Below are positions 22,222 to 33,560 of a stretch of DNA of 64,000 nucleotides, in pieces. Made by a program: the position numbers and the translations under genes. The stretch is from Alligator mississippiensis (lineage: Eukaryota > Chordata > Crocodylia > Alligatoridae). The DNA lies in the NCBI RefSeq assembly GCF_030867095.1, contig NC_081826.1:59426001-59490000 (forward strand), in the 5' to 3' direction. Every line of letters starts with the position of its first letter. Positions within the stretch are counted from its first letter, which is position 1. Under the pieces are notes generated by a model. The model was not told the DNA's origin and ran no database searches. It worked only from the letters and a program-made list of their open reading frames with translations.

Positions 22222-23924
22222 CTGGGCTTTTCAACCTTTTTAAAGAAGTGTACCCATTCTGTCTCAAAGTTTCAGCTCATGTACCCCTTTATATTTTTTC
22301 TTGTTTTCAATGTTACCAATTATGTGATATAAGGCAGGCTACACTAATTAACATTAAATGGATTATTAATATATGCATTATACATCATAGTTATACCACA
22401 ACAGTTTGAGCTGGTAAGTCTGCTGTGGGGGAAGGGGTGAAGGGGGAGGGAAGGGGTGTGGGGGGTGGAAATCGGGGTCCCTGAGGTGGGGGGAGGGAAC
22501 GGGGCTGGGGTAGTCACTGCACAGCTGGGGCAGACTGTGGGACTGAGCCACAAGTGGGTTGAAGCACGGGGTGGTGGGGCGGCTCCCGCCACTGCACACA
22601 CCCTGGGAGGGCATAGGAGGGTGCCCCCAGATCTGTGCAGGGTGAGGGCGGGCTGCAGCTGTAGGCTGGGGCCAAGTGACGCCTGGTTCTTTGTGGTGGA
22701 GGGGCTGGGCCAGGCTACGCTCAGGGCGGGCAACAGTGGTACTCAGAAGGGGGCTGTGGGGGGGGTTGCAGCCACCCCCAAATTTGCTGTAGACTCCCCA
22801 ACCCCCCCTCCCAGCGCCGCCCACCCCGAGCTTTCCATGCTGCCGGGCTGTGCTCCTGGCCACCTGCATGGTGCGCTGTGGCTGAGCACATACAAAAGGC
22901 ATTTGTCAGCTATATTATCGGTCACATCAGCCAAAAAAAGCCAATTGCCAATACTGTCACTTTTCCCTAAATTGGTGCTGATCCAATATGGGACTGATGT
23001 ATAGGTACACCTCTAGTAGGGCTGTGAGAAGCTTTGGTCCCTGATTCAATTCAGTGGAGATTTGACCCGATTCAGTGGCCAAATCACTGAATCTGAATCA
23101 AATCAGAGGATGCTTTAATCTCTGAATTGAATCAGAACCCTCCGAATTGATTCAGAGATTTGGAAAGATTTGGAGATTCAGACATAGACACAGCTTTAAA
23201 TGTTTTTTCTACATACCTCTAGGTAGCAGGGGTTTGTGAATGCTGTGATGCTGCAGTACACGGAGTGTCCCACAGAAGCATGGGGGGCTCCCCAGTGCAC
23301 TCGGCAGCAGACCCAAAAGTGGACCAGTAGCATTTCTGGTCCACTTTCAGGTCCTCCAGAGAGCATGCAGGGGGACCCCCTGCGCCCCCCTGGTTCAGTG
23401 ACTGGTGCCTCCTGGATCTGGGGGGGGGACACCCGGCATCCCTCTGCGGCCAATTGCTAAGCTGGGGAGGCACAGGGGTGCCCCCCCAGCATGCTCCCCG
23501 GCAGACCCTGAAGTGGCCCAGAAGTACTTCCAGTCCACTTCTGGGCTCACCACTGAGCACATGGAGGGCCCCCTTGCACTCCTGTGGGATGCTCCATGTG
23601 CTCCAGTATCACAGTGATCCTGAGCCATGCCTGCTACCTCAAGGTATGCAGAAAAAGCTTTTAAAGCTGTGTCTATGTCCAAATCACTGATTCTCTGAAT
23701 CAGCATCAAATCTTCAGATTCGGATTTGGCTGAATTGAATCAGGGACAGTGATCCAAATCAACAAATTGAATCACTGCCCCTGATTTGGGCTGAATCCAA
23801 ATTGAATAGGGCTCACTTCACACACCCCTAGCCTCTAGTAATTTTTTCTTGTTCATTCTGTGTACCCACTACAACCTTTTTAAGCACCCCTAGGAGTACG
23901 TGTACCCTCCGTTGACAACCACTG
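22222..23924. mobile_element. Non-autonomous hAT-like element, 1.7 kb, with nested copy
   Basis: Termini CTGGGCTTTTCAACC and the inverted GTTGACAACCACTG; the subterminal GTGTACCC block is also inverted. The 8-bp target duplication is perfect: CAATAGAG at 22214-22221 and 23925-23932. The interior contains a GC-rich module (about 22430-22800) related to 9596-9920, and a nested hAT at 23017-23830. No transposase is seen. Confidence 0.88.
23017..23830. mobile_element. Non-autonomous hAT-like element with GATTC arrays, copy 2 (814 bp), nested
   Basis: Ends TAGGGCTGTGAGAAGC and the inverse of TAGGGGTGTGTGAAG. Target duplication ACCTCTAG (23009-23016) against GCCTCTAG (23831-23838), seven of eight. 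The interior aligns with copy 1 (13735-14477): GATTC arrays at each end and a shared GC-rich core containing ACTGGTGCCTCCTGG. Being nested, it is younger than 22222-23924. Confidence 0.88.
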
Positions 23925-23932
23925 CAATAGAG

Positions 23933-24207
23933 CAGTGTTTCTCAACCTTCTTCAACTCAAGCCAAGCCTCCATCACTTCTGTGAAGTGAGTGGCACCTCA
24001 TTTCAAAAGCTAATGTATTCCAGTGCTTTACCTCCTTGCAGAGGGGCTAGGCCGTGTGGGCTGGGGAGTGGCCAAGCAGGGAAAACCTGAACCTACTCTT
24101 ATTTTCTTATCTCCTAACACCTCCCTTATCTTCTCATATATCCTGTAGCACCCTCAAAGGATCTCATGGCACCCCAAGGTGCCCTGGCAACCTGTGGAGA
24201 ATCACTT
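23933..24207. mobile_element. Short hAT-like MITE (CAGTGTTTCTCAACC family), 275 bp
   Basis: Ends CAGTGTTTCTCAACC and GGAGAATCACTT. The left flank is the CAATAGAG at 23925-23932, itself the right target duplication of 22222-23924; the right flank is CAATAAAA (24208-24215), six of eight. The internal CACCCCAAGGTGCC block is typical of this family in reptiles. Confidence 0.75.
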
Positions 24208-27200
24208 CAATAAAAGTTTTCAAAACCGGTAGAGACACTTTGAACCCAGGTTGAACAAGTTTAGTGAAGCTTTAGGTGAACCTCAAAGATAAATGGTAAC
24301 CTCTGCTGATGGAAAACATGTAGAACTTTGTGGACTGATATAATTTCCGTGACATGTCAGACAGAAATGGGTGGATTTAGCTTAAGTTTACCAGAAATGG
24401 GTGGATTTAGCTGAAGTTTACTTTGCTTTCAGGGTTTTGATTCCTGAAATTTAGATATAATTCAGCAGGTGCAAACTTCCTGCAACTGGCTCTAGTAAAA
24501 TGATTGACACACACTTTTGCATATCAAAAACAGTGAACTCTTTTTATCACTAAATTTAAGGGCAATGCATATGGCATACAATCAAAATTAGACTTGGTGT
24601 AGGCTATAGGTTGAAACTCAAAGTCGTGGTATATCTGGGGCTAGTGTTTGAGTGAAATTTCACCCCAATGAAAATCCTGCAAAACCTACTATTCTCATGC
24701 AACATTTGTAGAGGTGCAAATCCGGCCTCCATTTCTCTAAATTTGGAATAAGCTGTTAAATTGCAGGTACTAATCATATCTAACACAAATATAAAGCAAC
24801 TGAGCATGTGCTCTTGTCCTATAGCACTTAAATCCGGTGTTATCTGCATTGGCATTTTCCTTAGGAAAAAAAAAAGACTTAAAAATAACATTGCTCATTC
24901 CTGTTTCTTGAGAACAGATCCAATGGATTTTTTACCTTTGTAACAAGCTGTTACTGAAGTTCATTATCCATATGAAACTTTAGAATATTTTTCTTGTTAA
25001 TATTGGTTCTGAAAACAGAGCATTGAGAATGTGGGAGAAGGAGGTGCTTTGTGTCTGCTGTCAGCCTGTGTTTCATTTTAAGCTTTATAAAACTTGTTGA
25101 AAATTAATTTAAAAATGCTTTGAATATTACTTTTAAGTATGCAGTCCCTTGTGGTACATAGGCTTGTATAGGAAAATAAAGACAGAATCCTTGCATTGAA
25201 AATATTAAACACATTGCTATATTACTACACATCTATGTAGAATTGAGGTTGTTGGACCTAGACTTATGTATTTTGGTACAAATAGGACCTGCCATTACAA
25301 TGACAACACTATTTTACTTTTTTAAAATTCTTTTACCCAAAGGATCCAAAAAGCTACCAATTTTACAAAAGTATCAGTAAATGTGCCAAAGATTACTTTC
25401 ATCCATCACTGAAAGCCTGAGGTAGAATGCTATAGCAGTTCAACGGCACCAAAAGAGATAGCTACCAAAATCTCAGGAAAGAATATTTATACAGGACAGG
25501 CATTATAATAAAGTTGACACTTTAGTTAAAAAGTTTGCAGTTTGCAACAAGTCCCCGATTTGGTGCAAATTTCCATTTAGTGCCTTGAAACTCTTTGTGT
25601 TTCACTGGGACTGTCTTAGTACATGTAACAGCAGAACCTGTCCTTTTGTGGGTAGTTTTCTAGAAGGACTGTGTTATGCAGTTTAGCATGTCACCTTGAC
25701 ATGTTGAGGTTTTATGTTTTGCTTTTTTTTTAATATGCCAAGAACTTGTGAACACCTACTTTACATGGTGGGCAACTGACAAGAGGTCCACAAATTTTAG
25801 GACAGTTAATGCAGGAACACAGGGCAGAAATCAATTAATTTTTTTCCTTTTTGTCACTCTTCCTACCTCCTTCCCTTTTTAGCTTATTATGATGTAAATG
25901 AACCTATCTAACTTGGAAAGAACTATACAGAAATGAACAGGACATTGAGGAGTTTCTCTGTATTAGCCATTCTGTATTAGCCACTGCTTTGCCTTTTCAT
26001 GAACCAATATGCTGAGGCTCTGAGTAAGATGATTTCAAGAGCAATAACACTCAATACTATTTCCTGATGTCATCAAGACACCAGTACAGTTGATACCAAT
26101 TCCAGCAGCACCTGATAAAAGCAACAACTATTTACCAGCAACATGACATTTTTCACTACGGGGTATTCAGATGACACTACAACATCAGCAGCTGCTTAGG
26201 CTAGGGCAGCAATACGTTGGTCCTATCAGGCAACAGCTGTATTGGACATCCATTGTCTGTATAAGTTGGTTAGATACTGGTGCTCTCAAAGGTGGTGGTG
26301 GGGTGGGGGGGTGGTGACAAGTAATTATTTGCCTTTTCTGCTTCCTATTTACTGTTGTAAGCACTTGACTACACAAACAGACAACTGTTCTGTAAAGCTC
26401 TTACACAGGCACTTAAATGTTCTAGCAAAGCCTAGGCACAGCAAGGCAATTAGTTCAAAAAGTAAATTTCTATTGTACTGTTTAAACAATTTCACTTAGG
26501 CTGTATTTTTACTCCCTCATATTTGCTTTATTGTAACATTATATAGTGAAGTTCTGCCAGCACAAATGCTTGCACAAATTAATTTGAAGTTTGCATGTTT
26601 TAAATTCCTCTTCCATGAACATCTACAACAGATACAGTCTTCAGAGCAATGATCTGGTCAGAAAACATCATTAGTACTATGTGATTTATCTGACTAATGA
26701 CAACGTGACTACTAAGCAACAAAACTCCAGTTTCAGAGTCTGAATAGTAAGTCACAAATATAAAAATGTCAATGAAAAAATGAGAAAATGAATACAACTC
26801 ACAATACAGTGAAAACAATTGCAATTTGATAAAATATTTCCTCAGATCTAATCTGAGGGAAGTTTATATTTCACTTAAATCCATGAACAGGGAGAGCCCT
26901 GTGTGGAAACTGGATGATTACATCTTATATGTAAAACTACCTTAAAGGGATCCTTTCCCAGAAGAAATTATTTGACAACAGTGCTGATAAAATGGAGAGA
27001 AACTGAATACTGAATGGCATATGGAAATCCAAATGTAATTAGTGGGAATGACTTTAGAAGCCACTGAGTTTGTGTCTGGAAACTGAGCAATATTAGTATT
27101 TACAAACAGGAATGTGAAACAGTTTAATGGCAGTTGAATGAGAATGTGAAACATTAAGTTTAATAGGAGATGATGTCATTCCTGGCATTACTGAATGATA

Positions 27201-28373
27201 TAAAATAACCTAAAACACACTATTAAAAGTAACTAAAATGAGAAATAGAAAGAAAAGGAGTGCACAGATTTCATGATACCAACCCAGTAACTCATCTGAC
27301 AAATAGCTGTTACCTTATTACCGTACTATGAATAAGTTCATAACCATCAATAGGCCTATACTATTCAATTCCAGTTTCAATGCTTAGAATAGGTCTTACA
27401 TAGTATATAAGGCATGTGATAGTGATTTTCATGCCATAGAAGCAATCCCCATGCAGAATTTCCATGTGTGCCCCAGAATGAGCTTTATCAGACAGTCCAA
27501 ATGCATGCATATTTTATTATTTGACTTACTGCAAAGGAAGAAAAGTTTGAGGGGTTTTTTCTAAGAAAGGTAAAGTAGAGGACAGGATAGTTCAAGTTTT
27601 GTTTACAGATTACAGAACATTTTGTCCATATGTTCCTCATTCAAGTGTTAAGCTGTTGGGGAGTGGCTGAAAGTCCTACCATCTGGCTATTGCCTGATTT
27701 GCAATAAGTTTGTTGTCTGGCCCAGCTTCTTGTAGACAGGTGTCTTTATAACACTTGATGCTAACTGGCATCCAAGGACATGGTAAATTCTGTTGGGAGG
27801 GAATCTGTCCAAACTAAGGTTAAGGGGCATTAGTGAGCTGAGTAAGGAAGCTTGCACAGCTACTGCCAGTTCTGTGGATAATCAAATGTGAGACTCCAGG
27901 GCTACTATTACAGCACCAGAGCTATGTACAAAAGGGCAAGATAAAAGTGACTTACACAGTGACTTCAAGATCCACTTTTTGCCAGAGGTTAAAAAGGAGA
28001 GCCAATAAAATTTAGACATACTAGGCTGGGATCCAAAGGTTGTTGCTAGATTAACAGCAAACAAATTATTTACAGTGAACATCCTTGTTTTCTTATTTCT
28101 AGTTCTTCAGAAGTCTAGTTTTGAGGAAGGGTCTTGGCAAAAGTGAAATCAATCCTTATAAAAATGAGGTCACTTAGAAATAGTTTTAATGTAGGGATGT
28201 TCAGATTTAGTATGCAGCAGCTCAGGAAATACTAATATTTCACACCGGCCTTACTGAGGTTAACACAGTAGTGTGCTGTGGCAAACGTGTGACCCACAGA
28301 AAGGAGTGCTCTGACTCAGCCTTTCAAGTCAGACCTATTTCATTCTTTGCTTCCCAGGTGACGCCAGATCATT

Positions 28374-28394
28374 AGTGGGTGGGTGGGTGGGTGG
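28374..28394 (+). repeat. (GTGG)n microsatellite
   Basis: Four to five tandem GTGG/GGGT units, top strand. Confidence 0.85.
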
Positions 28395-28477
28395 CGATAC
28401 CACCATCTGGTGCCTGATACAAAAACTCCAGCTGTCAAAACCATCATGTTTTCTCCAAATGCAATCAGTGTACTTGG

Positions 28478-28628
28478 ACAGAGGAAACACTCTGATGGGC
28501 TTCTGGGTATTTTGAAATGGTATTAAGCTCATTGCATGAATTGCTCAGTCCAAACAAAGGATTAACCACTCTAAAATGCCAACGCCATCGGTTTTCTCCA
28601 CCATCAAAGCGCATATAGCCTCCCTGCA
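28478..28628 (-). other. Possible unassigned exon on the minus strand
   Basis: Within an open frame running 28749-28465 on the minus strand there is a strong acceptor-like sequence: a pyrimidine tract TCTTTCTTTTGCAG followed at 28628 by GGA. The downstream peptide begins GGYMRFDGGENRWRWHF and continues VVNPLFGL; it is not low in complexity and not obviously transposon-derived. No donor with good consensus, no poly(A) signal and no protein family were recognised. It could be an exon of an unknown gene or lncRNA, an old retrocopy, or chance. Composition does not stand out. Confidence 0.2.
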
Positions 28629-29367
28629 AAAGAAAGACTGTACGAATTGCAGTCATCATAAGATAATCATGCCCCAAAGGATTAGAGACCTTTAGCAGAA
28701 GTTCATGCCTCCCACTGCCTATGGGCTGTGAGTATTTCATGATATCCATACTTTCTGCTTAATGTTTCATCTCCATTGGCTAATGACTAATAGAATTACA
28801 TTCCAAGTAGTTTCTTTCATATCCTATAACTATAGAATATGGGCACAGGAAGAGTATTTAAAGCTTCTAGTCCAGATCCTCAGATGGTGTATCATGCCAG
28901 TGACTTCAATGACCAGTTGAGGATCCAGGCATCTGAATATAAATACTTTAGGGAATTCCTGAGTTTTTAAATTCAAACTATGTAGCGGGAAGCTGCTTAG
29001 ACTGTACTCTGTACATTTATAAACAGAGGGAAAGAGGCAACAGCATACAACTAATATTTTTTAAAACAACTGCAGATGATAGAACTAAAGGAAAAGTATT
29101 AGGAACATACACAGAATTCACTTCAAATCTATAATTGATGAGATCTGAGGAACACTCTAAAACACACATGAATATACTACAAACACATGTCCTTGGCAAC
29201 TCTTATTGGAGCAAAATCCCTACTGGCTTCAACAGCAACAGGATGTGGCTTATATATTTATTGTGTTTCAATAATCTGATGCCCTCCTGTTATATCCTGC
29301 ATGCTGCCTTTTTGGGGAGAAACATTTGATGGGGTCCTGACCACTTGTAGTTATGAAAGACTCATTG

Positions 29368-29692
29368 GGCGCATCCAGACGTTTGGTTACCTGGAGACAA
29401 CCAGCAGCTGCGCACCTTGTGCCAGTAGGGGAGGCTGGGGCCAGCACTGGGCTGGCCTCAGCCTTACCTGGGGTCCTGGAGGCCTCCCAGGGCTGCAATA
29501 GCAGCAATTCTGCTGTGCAGAGCCTGGCTGGCAGCTGCAGCGTGGCTCAGGGCAGCCTGGCTCTGCTTTTGAGTGGCACATGCTGCCTCTGCATGCACTG
29601 CTCCGCTTTTTTGTTTCTGTGGGTTTTTTTGGCCCCTGGAAAAGTCCCTCCAGAAGGACCTACATTGATTTATGTCAGCATAGACCCGCCAG
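29368..29692. mobile_element. Possible MITE with GGGCGCATCCAGACG terminus
   Basis: The left end TGGGCGCATCCAGACG resembles the GGGCGCATCTACAC ends of MITEs in 31.9-32.4 and 40.2 kb. A loosely inverted match (CATAGACCCGCCA) lies near 29692. GC-rich interior. Boundaries are tentative. Confidence 0.35.
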
Positions 29693-31589
29693 TGAAGCAG
29701 AGCCTATTGACTTTATTTGTCAATATGAGTTTTGCCCTTGACTTTGCTCAGAACAATATTGGGCCTTATGTTGATTTTCTGTGATTTTTTTCCCCAATTA
29801 TAATTCATTTACAGAAAGTTAAAAAATGTTCTGCCAAGGTAAAGCACATTTAAACTGCATTGTGACCATTTTGGTAGCATATGATTGCCTCTTCTCCAAA
29901 CATTTCTAAATGCCTCTGCAAAGCCCTCTTCTCAATAATTCTGTTTTTGGAGTACTAGTGCTGTGAGAAATTTACTATCCTCTGACATTAAGTAAACTTC
30001 ATATTTCAGGAAAAAAAAATGTTAAACAGCATTTCACTGGGTTGAGTAATGGCTAAAACTGTGTCTTTGCTGACCTATTTCCCACCTGAAAAATAGCTGG
30101 GAGGTCTTTGCTAGGATAAGTGTTTTGGCAGTTGATGTTGGAGTGCAGTATTTTTTTTTACTCGGATTTACACTTTAACGAGTAAATAAGAAAGATATAA
30201 TTAAATACATGTGACGTTAATCACCCTACATATCAAAAACAAGAAAACCCCACTCACTCTTGCCAAGAGTCCATCAGCAATCTCTCTCTCCTACAGCAAA
30301 GACTTCTGAAATAATCTCACAAAATTATAACCTCTCTTAATTATCAAACAGTCTGCTCACTCATGTCACAGTTCTAGTAAAATACCATCACCACCTGACA
30401 TGTTCATCTAAACAATTTGGGGACTGCCCATTCTTTGTTCCTCACTCAGCCCTCTCTAACATGTCACTATGGTTTGATGGAAGCATACAACTTTGTTGCA
30501 ACAGATTATCTCAGGTGACATTTTATACTCTCATGACGCATCAAATTATTTCACATGCTGGACTGAGTTGAATGGTTTTATGCATGCAAAGTTGAAAAAG
30601 AGCTTCTCCCAAATGTATGTTCTTCAGGGGTTTACTGATTCCTCTTCAGTCCTTAATGAGGTCTCCAAAGGTGGATGGCATGGTCTGCTGATCTGTTGTA
30701 TTGCCCCATAGGGCTTCTTGAATAATTAGGAAACACTCATAGATTCCATGTCATCTGCAAGCAAGATATCATGGAGCTTCTCCATGCTAAGATGTTCTTT
30801 TTGGGGGCATCCTTGCTAAAAGACTTACTAGATTCAACAAGCTAGCAGATAGCAGAACTGGCTTTACAAGAGTATATTTCCTTCTTCCACTGCTTCCTGA
30901 AGGGCAGGCACTTCTTGATTCCTCAATGTTATAAGACCCTGATAAAGATTGGGAAAGTGGTCAAGGGAAAAACTTGGGATGGGATGTCTAGGCTAGGTCC
31001 ACTTGTGCCAGTGACCTATTGCATAACTCCCTGCCTGATTCTGAGTGTCTCTTTTCAAATATCCTCAGTTAGGTTTGTCACACATACAGACTTTGAGGCC
31101 AGGCTCAATCTGATGGGAATGTTTTGTAGATCCCTAATTCTGACAGGACATGGAAAGCTTCCTATAATGCACCTTCTGCTGCATGTTTCCTGGCTAAGAA
31201 CATCAACAGTGAAATGAGTCTGAGGGGCTTTGACAAAAGATATTTGATAGGGGGCATGCCTACCTGTGCCACTATGGCACTGTGCTTACTGCACCATCAT
31301 TTAATACTTCCTTTTGGAAGTACTAAAAGACCACATATTCTGCTTTGCACACAGCGCATGGTTATTTTTAGGCACTACGTCACCGTAGTGACATGCTGTA
31401 ACGGGAGTGTGTTGCTGTGGCGATGTAGCTGCAGTGACAAGGTTCTTGCCTGTGGACACTGTGTCACCACAGTGCATTGCTACAGCAATGTAGCATCATG
31501 TGCAGACATGCCCAGAATACAGATAAAAGGAAAAGGCTGACATGAAGGTGTTCACCAGGTATTTAGCTAAAAGAACTGTTCTTATTATA
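29693..31589. other. Unassigned DNA with a palindromic patch
   Basis: No gene. At about 31360-31500 there are successive small palindromes (ACTACGTCACCGTAGT, CACTGTGTCACCACAGTG, TTGCTACAGCAATG-type), perhaps a decayed MITE. Confidence 0.4.
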
Positions 31590-31690
31590 GAATCATAGAA
31601 GATTAGGGTTGGAAGGGACCTCAGGAGGTCATCTAGTCCAACCCCCTGCTCCAAGCAGGACGATTCCCAACTAGATATTGGTATGTGAAA
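31590..31690 (-). mobile_element. CR1 3'-tail fragment
   Basis: AGAATCATAGAAGATTAGGG then TTGGAAGGGACCTCAGGAGG and CCAACCCCCTGCTCCAAGC is the reverse complement of the CR1 3' end. Only the tail is present. Confidence 0.85.
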
Positions 31691-31857
31691 GTACATTTCA
31701 AGGCCTGGGCTAGCATTAATTGTTAAGCCTCTTTGAACATTATTTGACTTTTTATGCTTAGGAATCATATCAAAACTTTCCTTCATATAGGAGGCATGTG
31801 TTAGGTACAGCATGAGCAACCACATCCCAGTTCATTTGAGAGTTCAGTTACTGCCAC

Positions 31858-32432
31858 TGTGCGCATCTACACATGCACTTTAATGTGCATTAGCCTGTTT
31901 TAATGCGCATTAAAACACCACTAAAAGAAATCCTATTTAGTTCATGCACATTAAAATAGGCTAATGTGCATTAAATGCCACTTAAAAACCATGCTCTTTA
32001 GTTACTGCACATTAAGACAGCCTAATATGCATTTTCCTAGTACCTCAGGGCATTTTTACACATGCTCCAGGGGTTGGGGGGAGCTGGGAGCTGCTCTAAT
32101 TAAAGCGCTCAGAGCTTCTTGTGTATCAGCTTCCCTGCACTTCAAAATGGTGGTGGGGGTGCTTTATGTAAAGCTCATCAAACGAGCTTTAGATAAAGTG
32201 CCTTTGCTTCCATTTTGAAGTGTGGGGACACTGATACGTAAGACACAGAGGCTAGCTGGAGCATGGTAATTACCATGCCCCAGCAGACTTGATTAATTGA
32301 GTCTGCTCCAGCGCACTGTAATTATAGTGTGTAGGAGTAGCCTCCACGCTTGAGTATAGGCACTCTTACAATGGAGCTACTAGATTTAATGTACATTAAC
32401 TAAAGCAAGTTAATACACGTGTAGATGCACCC
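31858..32432. mobile_element. Nested MITE pair (outer GCGCATCTACACATGC family)
   Basis: The outer ends are GTGCGCATCTACACATGC and the inverted ACACGTGTAGATGCACCC. The outer body is rich in ATGCACATTAA repeats. An inner element (about 32047-32360) has GGGCATTTTTACACATGC at its start and is an opposite-orientation relative of 5838-6165, sharing the TGGTAATTACCATGC and AGCTTTAGATAAAGTGCC palindromes. The inner copy split the outer one. Confidence 0.65.
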
Positions 32433-32435
32433 ATT

Positions 32436-33060
32436 GATTCCAAAATCTGGCTATAGTGCTTAATAAAGAGACACACAGCCCTTCTGCCCTTCTGTATTTC
32501 AGAGAATTGCAGTATAAATGAAGTGCAAAAGAAATGGGATGCAACTTTGGCAACACTTTTCCCTTCCCTCTATTTTTGGTCTCAGCTTTAAAACTTTCAA
32601 CATTTCCTTGTAAGGACAAAAAGGAAAACCCTCTGAATAAAATCTTTACAGTGGAAACATTGTGCAGCTAAGACTGCTTTTACTTTGGCAACGAGTGAAA
32701 TACATTAACATTGGTAATATGCTGTAAAATCCCCTATATCATACCACATATGGTGTGAACTGATTAAATTAACTTAGGTGATCTGCAGATCATGCCTGGG
32801 AAATGTTAACTGTAAAACTGCATATGCTGAAGGCCTCAAAAGTTTAAATAAATAGTTCATGTAAATGTTATGAAAACCTCTGTTCCTTTCAGTGAGAATC
32901 TGTCTACAAAGGCCTAATGAAATATAGGTTGTTTACATTAATCCCTCTTTGTGCTTCAATAAAAATAACAAAATGGCTGTATTAGATGAGATAAGATGCC
33001 ACATTTGGCATACAGCATTAGTGGCCTGAGCCTCAGATCCTCTTCTCCTTAGTGACAGCA
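32436..33060. other. Unassigned AT-rich DNA
   Basis: Nothing recognisable. Confidence 0.4.
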
Positions 33061-33480
33061 CTAACCTGTGGTCATTTGAGGAAGCAAACAGGATTTGATT
33101 CTAGGCTTGCAGATTTGGCTCTGGTTTTGTGATCTCCAGAGCACTGGGGATTTCAGTTTCAAACCCTGGCAGGGTCGACTAAGCTGTTCATCCTTCTGTG
33201 GTAGATAAATTCTGTACACTTTACTGCCCTTCAGATGAGAGCCTTGGCTAAAAGGGATATGGCGCACAGGTCTAAAAAAGGCTCCCAGCAAGCTGGAATC
33301 TGCTGGATGAGCCCAGTGCAGGGCAACTATAAAGTGGCTCTTTCTGACCCCACTGCAACCCCTGGTATTACAGGTCTGTGTAGCTGTGCCAGGTGTGACT
33401 AGGCATATATACCAAGTAGAAATGACAAGTCTCATTTTTATAGAGGTGGAAGTACATGTATTTAGAGAAGCAGCTGGCCC
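33061..33480 (+). mobile_element. Possible tRNA-headed SINE
   Basis: Around 33117-33175 the top strand resembles a tRNA-derived head: TGGCTCTGGTT (box-A-like), CCAGAGCACTGG, and AGTTTCAAACCC (8 of 11 to a B box) about 50 bp on. A moderately conserved-looking body follows. The 165-aa minus-strand ORF over it has no known domain and is probably chance. Ends, poly(A) and target duplication were not found. Confidence 0.3.
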
Positions 33481-33560
33481 CAGAATCAGGTCTATGCAAA
33501 GATGATGTAAAGCTCTCTTTGCTTGCACTGCCCAGGACTGTACCCTTCTATACTCCACAG

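Larger units (their letters stand above)
24216..29365. other. Unassigned AT-rich intergenic DNA
   Basis: The largest tract without bounded repeats together with 33.6-38.5 kb. A 30-bp unit is tandemly duplicated at 24361-24390 and 24391-24420 with two mismatches. A (GTGG)n tract lies at 28374-28394. Only the minus-strand ORF near 28.5-28.7 kb looks at all exon-like. Confidence 0.5.

Noticed and set aside
33061-33558. 165-aa minus-strand ORF
   Set aside because: No domain or homologue recognised, overlies a SINE-like sequence, and composition is not coding-like. Treated as chance.
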